Assembly: GCA_032622095.1 (NCBI GenBank)
Contig: CP136063.1
Span: 30,568,987 to 30,632,986 of the forward strand
Origin: Siphonodentalium dalli
Taxonomy: Eukaryota; Mollusca; Scaphopoda; Gadilida; Siphonodentaliidae
Length of the DNA stretch: 64,000 nt
Direction of reading: 5' to 3'
Made by a program: the position numbers and the translations under genes
Shown: positions 1-10,866 of the stretch, piece by piece
How positions within the stretch are numbered: the stretch's first letter is position 1
How the letters are laid out: each line of letters begins with the position of its first letter
Notes under the pieces: model-generated
What the model was told of the DNA's origin: nothing
Seen by the model: only the letters and a program-made list of their open reading frames with translations
The model's database searches: none

Positions 1-2
1 TG

Positions 3-948
3 CTGCACTACTTAGACGATTTTGTCACAATTATACCCAGAGACGTTAACCCTCAGCCGGTAGTAAATAACCTGCTGAAAGCTTTTTCAGACGCCAACGT
101 TCCTCTAGCCGAAGAGAAGTCAATAGGCCCCACTACCTGCTTAGAATTCCTAGGCATTATTTTGGATTCGGAAAGAATGGAATGTCGCCTCCCTCACGAT
201 AAATTAGCTCGTCTCAAGCAGCTGCTGCTATCATTTATGCAAAAAAGTACCTGCTCAAAACGGGAATTATTGAGTCTGCTAGGCCATATGAGCTTCGCCG
301 GTAAGGTCGTAGTTCCCGGCCGTTCATTCATTTCATATTTAATATCACTTGCATCATCTGTATCAGAATTGCATCATCATATTAACATATCAGCCGCTTG
401 CCGTAGAGATATAGCCATGTGGCTTTCATTTCTGGAATCGTGGAACGGTTCCTCCGTCTTTCTGAATAACGAGTTCACATCATCAAGCGATCTGAGCCTA
501 TATACTGATGCAAGTTCTACAATTGGTTTTGGAGGAATTTTTCGCACTCAGTGGTTTCACGGCAAGTGGCCTCTAGAAATGAAAATTGAGCATGATAAGG
601 ACTGGTCAATGGCATTTCTGGAAATTTATCCCATAGCTATAGCATCCATGATATGGGGCCACTTATGGTCCAATAAGCGCATTGTTTTTGTGTGATAATG
701 AAGCGACAGTTCTAATCATTAAAAAAGGCCGCTCAAAAATTCCATCAATTATGAAGCTTATTAGGCGTCTTACCCTATCGGCATTAAATCACAATTTCAT
801 GTTTTATGCATCATACATTCCATCCAAGCATAATAATGTAGCTGACAGTCTGTCACGTTATTGTTTTCAGGAATTCCGAAAACTGGCACCGGAAGCAGAT
901 TCCGAACCAATTCCATGCCCCGCCTTCAACGCGGTCATGGCAATCTGA
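3..948 (+). pseudogene. DIRS-like reverse transcriptase C-terminus plus RNase H, frameshifted
   Basis: The frame is open from base 3 and starts inside the RT palm: the YLDD catalytic motif is at about bases 9-20. The RT thumb follows and includes the LLGHMSFAGKVV block (about 270-310) typical of DIRS and related RTs. RNase H follows, with its acidic residues visible in order: D in LYTDAS (about 505), E in FLEIYPI (about 625), D in CDNEA (about 690) and D in VADSLSR (about 845). Reading runs in one frame to a TGA at 693-695 and resumes one base over at 682, beside a short T-run (683-690). The whole catalytic set is present but split over two frames. RT and RNase H copy element RNA into DNA in the cell. 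No intact start is visible because the window begins inside the gene. Confidence 0.85.
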
Positions 949-1964
949 TCGACAGGGCAGAGGAGCTGTGGTCAAATTCTGTTTCCCCTCAAACTCGGGT
1001 CCAATACCTAGTCGGACTTAACTGGCTCAGAAAGTTTGCGCTACTAAGTGACATTCACATCAGTAGCACAGTTCAGCTACCAGTATTGAATGAAAGTGTG
1101 ATTTTACAGTTCATAGCATTCTGCCACTTTGAGATTAAGTTGTCATATTCAACTTTGAAGTTATAATTGTCAGGTATTCGTTTTTTCTATATCTCAGCTG
1201 GTCTGCCAAATCCCTTAGAGCAACCAAATGGCCATCCATGGCCAAGAATCCATGGCGTCCTCAAGAGTATTAAAAAACAACAAAGCACCACAGCTCGTCC
1301 GCGTCTGCCGATCACTTTCAATATTCTCCAAAAACTCGTAGTCAAACTCAACCTTTCGCCTTCATGCATTTCTAACATCGATTGCCTTGTAATGAAAACG
1401 GCTCTCGTCATCGGTTTCTTCGGTTTCCTCAGGTGTGGAGAATTTACCATTACCAGCGCCCGTGAAAAAGCGTCTGCCATACTATTGCGCGACATTTCCT
1501 TCATCAATCGCGAAAAGCAAAAAACAGCATCATTGCTTCTGCGGCACTCTAAGACTGACCCTTTCAAGAAAGGCGTTCATATAAAATATTTCTGCCTATC
1601 TCCAATTTGCCCAGTCTTACTTCTAGAACAATTAATCTCAGCCCGGCGTGTTAATGGAGCTTCCGAAAATTCACCCTTATTCGTTAACAGCGCCGGTGAC
1701 CCACTAACACGCCAAACTTTCGTCAGCAACCTTAAAGCTCTAATTCTCAGCTGCGGCATTTCATCACAATATTATTCAGGCCATAGCCTCCGTATTGGCG
1801 CTGCAACCACTGCATGTGCTGCGCGGCTAGAGGATCATCTGATCAAAACACTCGGCAGGTGGGAGTCTGACTGTTACACGCGATACATTCATACCCCCAT
1901 CGACACATTATATCAGGCTCATTGCGCCTTATCCCAAGCATCCAGTACCAGCAGCTGTATTTAA
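861..1964 (+). pseudogene. DIRS-like tyrosine recombinase with one in-frame stop
   Basis: The frame runs from about 861 to the TAA ending at 1964 and is interrupted once by TAA at 1164-1166. Both halves are in the same frame. Tyrosine-recombinase catalytic residues are visible: the first Arg in the FLRCGEF block (codon at 1431), the H-x-x-R box GHSLR (His codon at 1782, Arg at 1791), and the nucleophilic Tyr in RYIHTP (codon at 1884), about 30 residues after the Arg as expected. The N-terminal SAM-like part (about 945-1160) precedes the catalytic domain. It overlaps the end of RNase H by roughly 90 bases in another frame, a common arrangement in this order. Known family role: insertion of the circular DNA intermediate. 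The single stop makes this copy inactive unless it is read through. Confidence 0.85.
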
Positions 1965-1970
1965 GTTAGT

Positions 1971-2916
1971 CATGTTCACCCATGTTCTTGTTAATGTACA
2001 TAGGCCAAGTCCGGGAGTACTTGTCCATAACTACTTATTTCTTTGTGCGCTCTTGGTGGTTGTTAGGTAACATTCATCTCGCATCATCCTTTTTTTGGGG
2101 CTCTCCGCTGGTATCCAGCTTCGTTTGGGTAGTTTAATTATAAACGCCCCAAAGGCAGGATGGCATCGTATGATGAGGGTCAATATTAAATGATTACTCA
2201 ACGTACTTGAATGTAGCAGTTCTATATAATATCTCAATTATAATGAGTAGGTTACCAGTCGTGGAGAGTCCCATTGATCCAAATTTATGCTATGTATATA
2301 TATATATGTAACCATATTGCATGCTCACTCATTTGATAGCTTCATGTATTCGTAAGAGCGAAAAGCTCTACCAAATTTATTCTTAGATTCTGACAATCCT
2401 AGTCACATGGTGGCTCTTTAATAGACTCAGAGAGTCAATATCTAGCCAAGCGATAGATAGCTCAGTTGGATACTGAGAAAGTCTGTACGAAGCAGACAGA
2501 TATTCAGATTCATTTCAATGGTAATAATTATACATAACCCTCTTTGGCTTAACTGATATTAGTATATAGAATGAAGTAAACGACTCTGTTTTAATGGCAT
2601 AGTGATAAAGTATCCAAATAATGTGAATCGTTTGTGGTTATTCATCACCACTGGTAAAATTATAAGAAAAGATTATTCTGATGTAAACGACATGGCACGG
2701 CAGATGCATCAGGCGACCACCAGAATTCAGTTCCTTAACTACCATCATACATTATAATAATCAATATCATAAAAGGAATTCTTGGGTCGTGGTTGCATCT
2801 GCAGGGTCATCAGGTAGTTTGCATCCTCCTAAGATAACTCCATCACTTTTCATACATACATATAACTCTAGTCATGATCATCTTATCATATTTCAATGTG
2901 AAGCTTTATATATGTC
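1971..2916. other. AT-rich stretch without a recognisable gene
   Basis: No coding signal. It probably includes the 3' end of the DIRS-like element, but no terminal repeat can be recognised. A tRNA-like relic lies at 2451-2522 and is listed separately. The 99-codon open frame at 2917-3216 beyond it has no recognisable motif. Confidence 0.4.
2451..2522 (+). pseudogene. tRNA-like relic, possible head of a tRNA-derived SINE
   Basis: TAGCTCAGTTGG at 2458-2469 matches the polymerase III A box. It lies in a D-arm with a perfect 5-bp stem (CTCAG/CTGAG). It is followed by an anticodon-like arm with a perfect 5-bp stem (GTCTG/CAGAC) and a 7-nt loop, TACGAAG. The T-arm and B box are degenerate (ATTCAGATTC where GTTCGAATCC is expected), and no convincing acceptor stem forms. 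This fits a decayed tRNA gene or a tRNA-derived SINE better than a working tRNA. A chance A box cannot be excluded, although two well-formed arms in the right order make that less likely. Confidence 0.4.
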
Positions 2917-3444
2917 TTGTTGTTTTTTGGACTGTTATGTTTACATCATTGTTATGCAGTAGTATGGGCTCTTATGAGCCAATTAGTCGAGTACATAATA
3001 AACAAATATATTAATTTTATTCTTCTCCATCATGATGTTTCCACAAGAGGGGATTCTCAAATTGATATTTTCTACATGAAGATAGTATTGTCCTTTCTTA
3101 AAATTACAGATGAAACAAATGCCTATGTGGTTTCTGATCTTGCATCCCAGATGGCAACATGCAGTGACTGTGTGTGGGATGTGGAGAGACTCGGTTTGTT
3201 TGTAAACAAAATATGATTAGCCTGCCAACCATTTGGTCTCAAATAGTCCTATTATTTTCATAATATGAGCTTAATCATCAAAGATATCCATTCAATTGAG
3301 TCATTTGCGATGACAATGCAGAAAATACTGAATATAATCGATTGCATTCCACAAAACAGTGAAACATTGGTCAGTACTGGTGGTGACGACCACTACGTTA
3401 ACTGTGCTATCTATATTCGAGCAATGACATGTGCTCAAATGAGC

Positions 3445-3553
3445 TGTCTGTTTAATAGCATTACATATACTCAAAGCATGTGTCTGTTTAGTAGCATTAC
3501 ATATACTCAAAGCATATGTCTGTTTAATAGCATTACATATACTCAAAGCATAT
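3445..3553 (+). repeat. 36-bp tandem repeat, 3 copies
   Basis: Copies start at 3445, 3481 and 3517 with the core TGTCTGTTTAATAGCATTAC. The period of 36 keeps an open frame across the copies, but there is no sign that this is translated. Confidence 0.85.
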
Positions 3554-3592
3554 GCTGCACATTGCTATCGCTATTATTCTGTTTTAGATTCA

Positions 3593-4183
3593 TTGAGGGA
3601 CACAAATGGCAACATTAGTGCCGAAACGCTTGAACGTCATGGGAAATTGACGGGAGTATTTGGACAGGCCATGGAACATATATTTACAACAAATGTGGCA
3701 AACGACGATAAAAAAATGAGGCCAGCGTCCAAGGAGTCCTATGACGTTCAAGAGGACATAAATTCTTTTATAGATTTAATGGGATCGGAGGATGTGTTCA
3801 AGAAAATTCCTGGAAGGGCATACTCCAGGTATGAGGAGTATAAAAGAGACACCACATTACCAAAGCCCAAAACCCTGAAAAAGACATTGGAAAAAAAATC
3901 TCTCCAAATGCTTGAGCGTCATGGGAAATTGAGGGAGTATTTGGGCATGCCATGGAGCATATTTTTACAACAAATGTGGCAAATGACGACAGGAAAATGA
4001 GGCCATCATCGAATAAGTCCTATGACGTTCAAGAAGACATCAATTCTTTTTTAGATTTTAGAGTGGAAGATGTTTTCAAGAAAATGCCTGGAAGGGCATA
4101 ATCCAGGTATGAGGAGTGTACAAGAGACACTAAATTACCAAGGCTTAAAACCCTGAAAAAAACATTGGAAAAAAAAAAGAAGT
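3593..4183 (+). pseudogene. Tandemly duplicated decayed coding segment, unknown family
   Basis: A roughly 275-bp segment occurs twice in a row, at about 3628-3900 and 3907-4180. Both copies carry the same cues: LERHGKL, then TTNVAN(D)D, SYDVQEDINSF, EDVFKKxPGRA and a Lys-rich end near LKKTLEK. The first copy is open (frame 3593-4000 starts in it). The second has several frame changes. A preceding TCTGTTTTAG could be a splice acceptor. I do not recognise the family. The conserved protein-like text in two diverged copies argues for a former exon that was duplicated and then decayed. Confidence 0.45.
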
Positions 4184-4693
4184 TGATAAATAATTCAACT
4201 ACTCGCGTGTAACAACACGGTGATAATACTAATATAAATGTATCAAAAGATTGATTATAGGTGTTTAAGTTAGTGGTGTGTGTGATATTAATACTGCTCA
4301 GTCTCAAGAGGACATAAACAAGTCGAAAATCTTTCTTACATAAATCGACAGGTTCCTGTTTTGGTTTTTTTTTCATTTTGGGAACCAAATAATTGAAGTA
4401 ACTTATAAATTTGTGGTTGGTCTTCGAAAATACTGAGGGCGAACATATCTCAGTCTGAACTCATGTTTTTGATACTTAATTCAGTATAACTACACTCGTA
4501 GTGAACATATTCCACCAGTACGACGACACTTTTTGGTCGCTTAAATAATCATGCAATTTCCCCGACTAATTAAATCAATTATGTTATGTGGATACTTCCC
4601 GATTTTTAAACTACCATTCAGTCAAAGATTTTAACTGTTGGATAATTTGTAAATTTGATAGTGAGGAGGACGAAGCGTTGCAAGACATTTTAA

Positions 4694-4930
4694 CCCTTTG
4701 AGTGCCAGGGGCCGATATTATCGGCCCTAAACCTACACAATAAGTCTGTTAAAGAATATAATAAAATATATTTAAATTGTAAAAAATTGTGAAAAAAAAA
4801 CAACAAATTGCTAAGCCAATGCATTCTCTTATATATGCTAGGCGACCTATGGTCGACTCGCATATATAAGAGAATGCATTGGCACAGGGTATATGGGTTG
4901 ATACAAAAATCGGACCTGGCACTCAAAGGG
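4694..4930. mobile_element. TTAA-flanked piggyBac-type MITE, copy 1
   Basis: It is flanked by TTAA on both sides (4690-4693, 4931-4934). Terminal inverted repeats start CCCTTTGAGTGCCAGG and end CCTGGCACTCAAAGGG. TTAA duplication with a CCCT start is the piggyBac signature. Inside there is a subterminal palindrome GGGCCGATATTATCGGCCC and a long internal hairpin (about 4814-4882) whose 22-bp arms begin CCAATGCATTCTC and whose loop carries CGACC/GGTCG. At 237 bp and without a coding frame it depends on a transposase from elsewhere. Confidence 0.85.
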
Positions 4931-5337
4931 TTAATACTGCTCAGTCTCAAAAGGACATAAACAAGTCGAAAATCTTTCTTACATAAATCGACAGGTTCCT
5001 GCTTTGGTTTTTTTTCATTTTGGGAACCAAATAATTGAAGTAATTTATAAATATGTGGTTGGTCTTCGAAAATACTGAGGGCGAACATATCTCAGTCTGA
5101 ACTCATGTTTTTGATACTTAATTCAGTATAACTACACTCGTAGTGATCATATTCCACCAGTCCGACGACACTTTTTGGTCGCTTAAATAATCATGCAATT
5201 TCCCCGACTAATTAAATCAAATAATTGTTATGTGGATACTTCCCGATTTTTAAACTACCATTCAGTCAAAGATTTTAACTGTTGGATAATTTGTAAATTT
5301 GATAGTGAGGAGGACGAAGCGTTGCAAGACATTTTAA

Positions 5338-5574
5338 CCCTTTGAGTGCCAGGGGCCGATATTATCGGCCCTAAACCTACACAATAAGTCTGTTAAAGAA
5401 TATAATAAAATATATTTAAATTGTAAAAAATTGTGAAAAAAAAAAAAAAAAGTGCTAAGCCAATGCATTCTCTTATATATGCTAGGCGACCTATGGTCGA
5501 CTCGCATATATAAGAGAATGCATTGGCACAGGGTATATGGGTTGATACAAAAATCGGACCTGGCACTCAAAGGG
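5338..5574. mobile_element. TTAA-flanked piggyBac-type MITE, copy 2
   Basis: Near-identical to the element at 4694-4930 and of the same length, flanked by TTAA at 5334-5337 and 5575-5578. The visible difference is in the internal A-run before the hairpin. The near identity of both the element and the neighbouring units implies that the whole unit-plus-element block was duplicated, not that there were two independent insertions. Confidence 0.85.
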
Positions 5575-5873
5575 TTAATACTGCTCAGTCTCAAAAGGAC
5601 ATAAACAAGTCGAAAATCTTTCTTACATAAATCGACAGGTTCCTGCTTTGGTTTTTTTTCATTTTGGGAACCAAATAATTGAAGTAATTTATAAATATGT
5701 GGTTGGTCTTCGAAAATACTGAGGGCGAACATATCTCAGTCTGAATTCATGTTTTTGACACTTAATTCAGTATAGCTACACTCGTAGTGATCATATTCCA
5801 CCAGTACGACGATGCTTTTTGGTCGCTTAAATAATCATGCAATTTCCCCGACTAATTAAATCAATTATGTTAT

Positions 5874-6098
5874 GTGGATACTTCCCGATTTTTAAACTAC
5901 CATTCAGTCAAAGATTTTAACCGTTGGATAATTTGTAAATTTGATAGCGAGGACGAAGCGTTGCAAGACATTTTAAAGGATTTGACAGATGCAAATGGCA
6001 AGTTAGAAGAGGAATATGTGGTACTGTTGTTATATGATATGAAAGTTGAGGAGTTGCAGAGGAAGCTAATGGATTGTATGGAGAATTGTGCGATGTGA
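5874..6098 (+). pseudogene. Short coding relic at the end of the tandem array, unknown
   Basis: The open frame covers the end of array unit 3 and continues past the TTAA at about 5974 into a charged, helix-like stretch with KVEELQRKLMDC near its end. In array units 1 and 2 the same reading (FNCWIICKFDSEEDEALQDIL) is cut off by the foldback element. This shows the third unit keeps the ancestral junction. I do not recognise the family. It may be related to the duplicated segment at 3593-4183. Confidence 0.3.
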
Positions 6099-6299
6099 GG
6101 TCGAGATTATGGAAGAAACAGAAGGCTCAAAATGTTGACAAAGATCACACTAAGAAACGGGAAAAAGTGATCGAACTAAAACAGGAGCACTGCTGTGATG
6201 TGGCAAAATATGCCCTTTAGCCATTTTGAATTGTACTACCACAAAACAAAATAATACTTGAGCTTACATGTGAAGAATATCTGATATACCCCTAATTTA

Positions 6300-6600
6300 A
6301 TGTCAAAATGCGGTCAAATTCTAAGTCGAAAAATGGCCATATCTCATGTGAAAATAATTAGACAAAACATATTTTTGAACTTGGCCTGTAATTTTAGCTG
6401 GAAAATACACATACAAACTTTGGTTAAGATAAAAAAAATCCTAACTGGAATAATCGATCTGAAACTAAAAATGTTAACAGACAGTCAAATTTTAAGTCGA
6501 AAAAGGGCTTAATTCATGTAAAAATAATGGACAGAACCCATATTCAAACTTGGCATGCATCTTTAGATGGAAAATAGACATACAATAATGCCCAAAGTAA
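6300..6600 (+). repeat. Two modules of the dispersed 'AAGTCGAAAAAGGGC' repeat family
   Basis: Two diverged modules about 180 bp apart (core at about 6323 and 6496) share CTAAGTCGAAAAA, GGCC/GGGC, CATGTGAAAATAAT and AACTTGGC. Related modules recur at 13020-13110, 44360-44800, 53400-54360 and 61924-62145. No hairpin end is visible here, so this copy is partial. Confidence 0.55.
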
Positions 6601-6956
6601 GTTATACTTATACATAAAGGGATGATTGAATATAATTTCATGTTTAAAGTATGTCATATTGAACAACTGCAAGTTGACTACCATCCAGATTATACTCACA
6701 ATAACATTGCTAAATAATTCAAATACTGGTAATTCTGAAATTTTTTTTGGATTGCCATAATTCAAAGTATGAATGAATGTTTTGCAAGCAAAGGTCTTAA
6801 ATTAATTCATCTTAATTGTCAAAGTATTCTGCCCAAAATAGATGAGCCAAATATTGTATAAAAAAAAAAAAAAAAACGGACATCTAAAAATCACAAAGTT
6901 TAGGAATTAATCTTTTTTTCAGGATTTCAACTCGCCAAAAAAGCTCACTCTCCAAA

Positions 6957-7680
6957 AAATTTAATTATAGAGTATAACGCTTATGGCGCAGTAAGCAAAG
7001 TGATTCGTCAAGCCCACGCGCACATTTGCAAGAGATACGAAAACAATTATTTTCTGGGCGACTCTCTAGATGTACATGGCCTGATGGAGTTATACGACAT
7101 ATATCATGGACATGTATTATAGAATTATACTATAAAGGTATACGACATATATCATGGACATGTATTATAGAATTATACTATAAAGGTATACGACATCTAT
7201 CATGGACATGTATTATAGAATTATACTATAAAGGTATACGACATCTATCATGGACATGTATTATAGAATTATACTATAAAGGTATACGACATCTATCATG
7301 GACATGTATTATAGAATTATACTATAAAGGTATACGACATATATCATGGACATGTATTATAGAATTATACTATAAAGGTATACGACATCTATCATGGAGC
7401 GGAATGCATTGGAGAATTATACAGAAGTTGTTATCAACTGGGGCGATGCCGACGTTCCGGGAAGGTGACGCTCCCCAGAGGCATGGAGTGGCCGGCCATC
7501 TAAGGTTGGAGGGGCACTCCCGGAAACAGAAAGTCCATGTGTTTCAAACTGTAAATAATGGAAAGGAATCATATCAGAGTTAGGTGTGTGTGAATGGCAG
7601 GTGATGGCAGGCCACTTTGAACTGAGCATAAAGAAAGACATTGATCCAGAGGAAGCAGAGCTGCTCGACAGATTGAAGTC
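6957..7680 (+). pseudogene. Exon-like coding stretch interrupted by a 48-bp minisatellite
   Basis: Before the repeat a frame reads YNAYGAVSKVIRQAHAH, then YENNYFLGDSLDVHGLMELY. After the repeat a matching frame continues with YHGAECIGELYRSCYQLG. The array begins exactly at the duplicated TATACGACATATATCATGG, so the repeat appears to have grown from a piece of the coding sequence itself. The array puts TAG stops in the ancestral frame but leaves another frame open (7026-7583). Downstream, a different frame ends with FELSIKKDIDPEEAELLDRL and a stop near 7687. I cannot name the family. Confidence 0.35.
7091..7397 (+). repeat. 48-bp minisatellite, about 6.4 copies
   Basis: Copies start at 7091, 7139, 7187, 7235, 7283, 7331 and 7379 (partial), each beginning TATACGACAT. 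The copies are almost identical, differing mainly in ATATATC versus ATCTATC. The period is a multiple of three, giving a 16-residue repeating frame (GIRHLSWTCIIELYYK). Confidence 0.92.
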
Positions 7681-7699
7681 ATGTTAAATGTTCATTGAT

Positions 7700-9047
7700 A
7701 TTTGTTAGGAGCCTGATATTTTACCATATGAAGTTAGTACGCCCAGGGTTTCCGCTAAGGGGAAATTAATGAGTCCGTATTGGGGAAACCCATAACGTGA
7801 CGGGACGACCATGGTTCATCTTGTCGGACGAAAATTTTGTTATTTGACATTGTAAAGTAGCCATTTCCTTGCATCTGAGTGTCCCACAAAGCAATCCAAA
7901 ACTACGTATATTATGCAAGTCGATCATTTTCCGTGGGTGCATTAATTATGTTGATGGTATCCATATAATTAATCATATAATTACGCATGTAAGACGGTAT
8001 CTCAGAGCGTGAGTAGCTTCAACCACAGAAATCCCATGAAAAATAATATCCGTACTCAGCAGTGTGACATTCTTTGATGTTACCGCGACACTTATTACGC
8101 TGTATATAACGTCGTTATTTCAATGCACACCAAACATTACGTTGTAGTTTTGGCGCTTTAATTTCAAGGGTTGCGCTGTACTGGTAACACACTGCTCAAT
8201 TGACCCGCTTTTTCACCAGTATTCTGTTTAACCCACCGAACTCCCGTTGTAACCGGATTTTTTATGACATATTGCTACTGACTTTTGGTACATGTATGAA
8301 TCAAACAGATCATCTGGGGAATGGGTCCGTGGGACGGACCCGCAGCCGGCCTGGCAGAAACCCTGACGCCGCTGCAAAACAATAACCACGTGACCTTGCT
8401 TCCAAATCTGAGTGAAGAGAATTGACAAAATGAAAGTCAACAAATTGCATAACAATGTGATGTTGCCATGAGATGAGACCTTACTATTTAATTGAAGCGT
8501 GATATGAGACATAAAAATGGTGTGAGTTCATGAACTTTTGTATTATTTCTGCCATATGTGAATGAAGACTGAGAAAACGTAATGGTTACGAGCAAGCTAT
8601 GGTGAGTGATTTCTGGTATACAACTTGTATACCTGAATTTTTCGACTTTCTGAATCCATTTTTGACAATGAAATGCACATGTATTGATGAAAACAAACAG
8701 GTTGGTGAAGCCACACTTTAATATTATTAAGTAACTGACATAAAGTTATATGTACATATACAATAATTTCAGCAAAATCCCTCATACTCAATAACTCATA
8801 GTAGGCCTATCACAGGAGCCCCAGTTCCAACCTTCAGCCTAACTCACTAAATAAAATTCTACCATGATATCACCATTAATCTTTCTTAATCCATTTTTGA
8901 CAACGAAATGCACATGTATTGATGCAAACAAACATGTCAGTAAAGTGGCACTATTCCTATTATTTGTATTTATTTTTCTGTTTTCTATTCTGCTTCTGTC
9001 AGATGCAGGCTGATGAGGTAAGATAATCATTGGAACAAGTGTACAGC
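7700..9047. other. No gene seen; one diverged direct repeat pair
   Basis: No convincing coding frame. A roughly 75-bp segment containing CATTTTTGACAATGAAATGC and CATGTATTGATG occurs at about 8652-8725 and again at about 8888-8945, direct orientation, roughly 230 bp apart. Confidence 0.4.
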
Positions 9048-9204
9048 CATATCTCATTCAGACTGTGACACGACATATCTCATTCAGACTGACACGACAT
9101 ATCTCATTCAGACTGACACTACATATCTCATTCAGACTGTGACACTACATATCTCATTCAGACTGACACTACATACATGTATCTCATTCAGACTGACACT
9201 ACAC
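9048..9204 (+). repeat. 24-26-bp tandem repeat, 6 copies
   Basis: Unit CATATCTCATTCAGACTGACAC with optional TG insertions. It is followed at about 9222-9300 by a segment (CAAGCCATATTTCC, then CCTGAAAAGTTACCCATAAT) that also stands directly before the satellite at 48557. Confidence 0.85.
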
Positions 9205-9840
9205 AAAGAAGTCAGATTGCATGAAAAAAACAAGCCATATTTCCGTTCAAATCCTGAAAAGTTACCCATAATTCTGCTGTGTTTAAGCAGTCGATTAATT
9301 AGGGCATTAGTGTTATATTTATGGGTTTTTAAGTAATGAGCGCGTAAATATCGCATGTGTTAATTCCTGTTCGCTAAAGAGATGATTTTAAACTGATACT
9401 TGGTTAGTTAACTGAAGAAAGGTAACTCTATAGGGATGGTGCCGGATCTCACCGGAAACACACTAAGAGGAGCGGAAATTCACTGAGATCAGCAGAACTA
9501 CGGAATTGAGGGAGATACGTCATCACCCGGCCTCTTGAAATACAAACCTCCTATTGAATAGACGTATAATTATTTGCTATCTGCTATTGTTGATTCTACA
9601 CTGTTTACACAGCACAAGAATATTCTATCAGCGAGTCTTTGAATAATATTATATATTATATGCACATTCATTACATTACTATAGTTACCAAACAATGAGA
9701 CGTCTTCACTAAACATAACTATATACTGGATCCATCGATCGTATTGAACCACTATTAAAGCAGCCTGGATCTCATAAGACGCATTTCAATCCAAATATTG
9801 CAAAATGTATTAGTTCCAAGACAAAGTCACATGTGTAGAC

Positions 9841-10650
9841 CAAAGGCAGATTGAGGGAGATAACCCAGTCTATTTCTAAATAAGGCTGATATATGTGTCG
9901 TCCACATGCTGAATGGGGGAGGCTCTGATGTATGTCGTCCACAGGCAGATTGAGGGAGATAACCCAGTCTGTTTCTAAATAAGGCTGATATATGTGTCGT
10001 CCACATGCTGAATGGGGGAGGCTCTGATGTATGTCGTCAACAGGTAGATTAAGGGAGATAACCCAGCATGGTCACTGAATAAAGCTCTGACGTAGGTCGT
10101 CCACAGGCAGATTAAAGGAGATAACCCAGCATGGTCACTTAATAAGGCTTCGATGTATGTGTCGTCCACAGGCAGATTAAGGGAGATAACCCAGCGTGGT
10201 CACTGAATAAGGCTATGATGTATGTGTCGTCCACAGGCAGATTAAGGGAGATAACCCAGCGTGGTCACTGAATAAGGCTCTGATGTATGTGTCGTCCACA
10301 GGCAGATTAAGTGAGATAAACCAGCGTGGTCACTGAATAAGGCATTGATGTATGTGTCATCCACAGGCAGATTAAGGGCGATAACCCAGCATGGTCACTG
10401 AATAAGGCTTTGATGTATGTGTCGTCATCAGGCAGATAAAGGAAGATAACCCTGTCTGGTTTCTGAATAAGGCTCTGATGTGTCGTCCACAGGCAGATTA
10501 AGGGAGATAACCCAGTCTGGTTGCTGAATAATGCTCTCATGTATGCGTCATCCACAGGCAGATTAAGGGAGATAACCCAGTCTGGTTTTTAAATAAGACT
10601 GATGTATGTGTCGTCCACAGGCAGATTAAGGGAGATAACCCAGCCTGGTT
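9841..10650 (+). repeat. 65-bp minisatellite, about 12 copies
   Basis: Consensus starts GTCGTCCACAGGCAGATTAA, then GGGAGATAACCCAG and CACTGAATAAGGCT. The first copies are more diverged (ATGCTGAATGGGGGAGG variant). The frames it opens on the minus strand have no protein-like features. Confidence 0.92.
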
Positions 10651-10866
10651 GTTACTCGCAGACACTCTATACATAAAGTCTTAGTGCTCCGTCTGATTTC
10701 ATCACATTGATTGTAATGGACACCACATGAACACCTCGGCTTTTAATTTGCAAAAAATCAGCAACAGACAAAACTAGCAGCGGTAAAATATGTTTTGCAA
10801 GATATACAGCCCTTTAACTGTAAATTTTGGCTTTGCAATTTTCAGAAGACTGAATTAAGAGTTTAA

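Larger units (their letters stand above)
1..1970 (+). mobile_element. DIRS-like tyrosine-recombinase retroelement, 3' part, cut by the window edge
   Basis: Gene order RT, then RNase H, then tyrosine recombinase on one strand is diagnostic of the DIRS/Ngaro/PAT order of retrotransposons, which integrate by a recombinase and not by a DDE integrase. The 5' part (gag, N-terminal RT, 5' repeats) lies outside the window. The right end cannot be placed: DIRS and Ngaro ends need either inverted termini with an internal complementary region or split direct repeats, and only one side is visible. The copy is non-functional as written, with one frameshift in RNase H and one stop in the recombinase, but the remaining frames are clean, so decay is recent or minor. 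Confidence 0.88.
4288..5977 (+). repeat. 644-bp tandem array: a TTAA-bounded unit repeated three times with foldback elements between copies
   Basis: The same roughly 400-bp unit starts at 4288, 4931 and 5575 with TTAATACTGCTCAGTCTC and ends at a TTAA (4690, 5334, about 5974). Between units 1 and 2 and between units 2 and 3 sits an identical-length 237-bp foldback element. The third unit ends in TTAAAGGATTTG with no foldback element, and the first unit is not preceded by one. The array therefore reads unit-element-unit-element-unit, with every junction exactly at a TTAA. Confidence 0.9.

Noticed and set aside
4690-5088. 132-codon minus-strand frame, repeated at 5334-5732
   Set aside because: It runs through the MITE and its hairpin and is duplicated only because the array is; no protein-like features.
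7091-7397. CRISPR-like array
   Set aside because: Direct repeats without unique spacers in a eukaryotic context; it is an ordinary minisatellite. The same holds for 47547-48172 and 48557-48983.
8228-8512. 94-codon minus frame and its plus-strand partner
   Set aside because: No motif, no splice signals, composition like the surrounding noncoding sequence.
9975-10555. Minus frames over the 65-bp minisatellite
   Set aside because: Produced by the repeat; no codon structure beyond the period.
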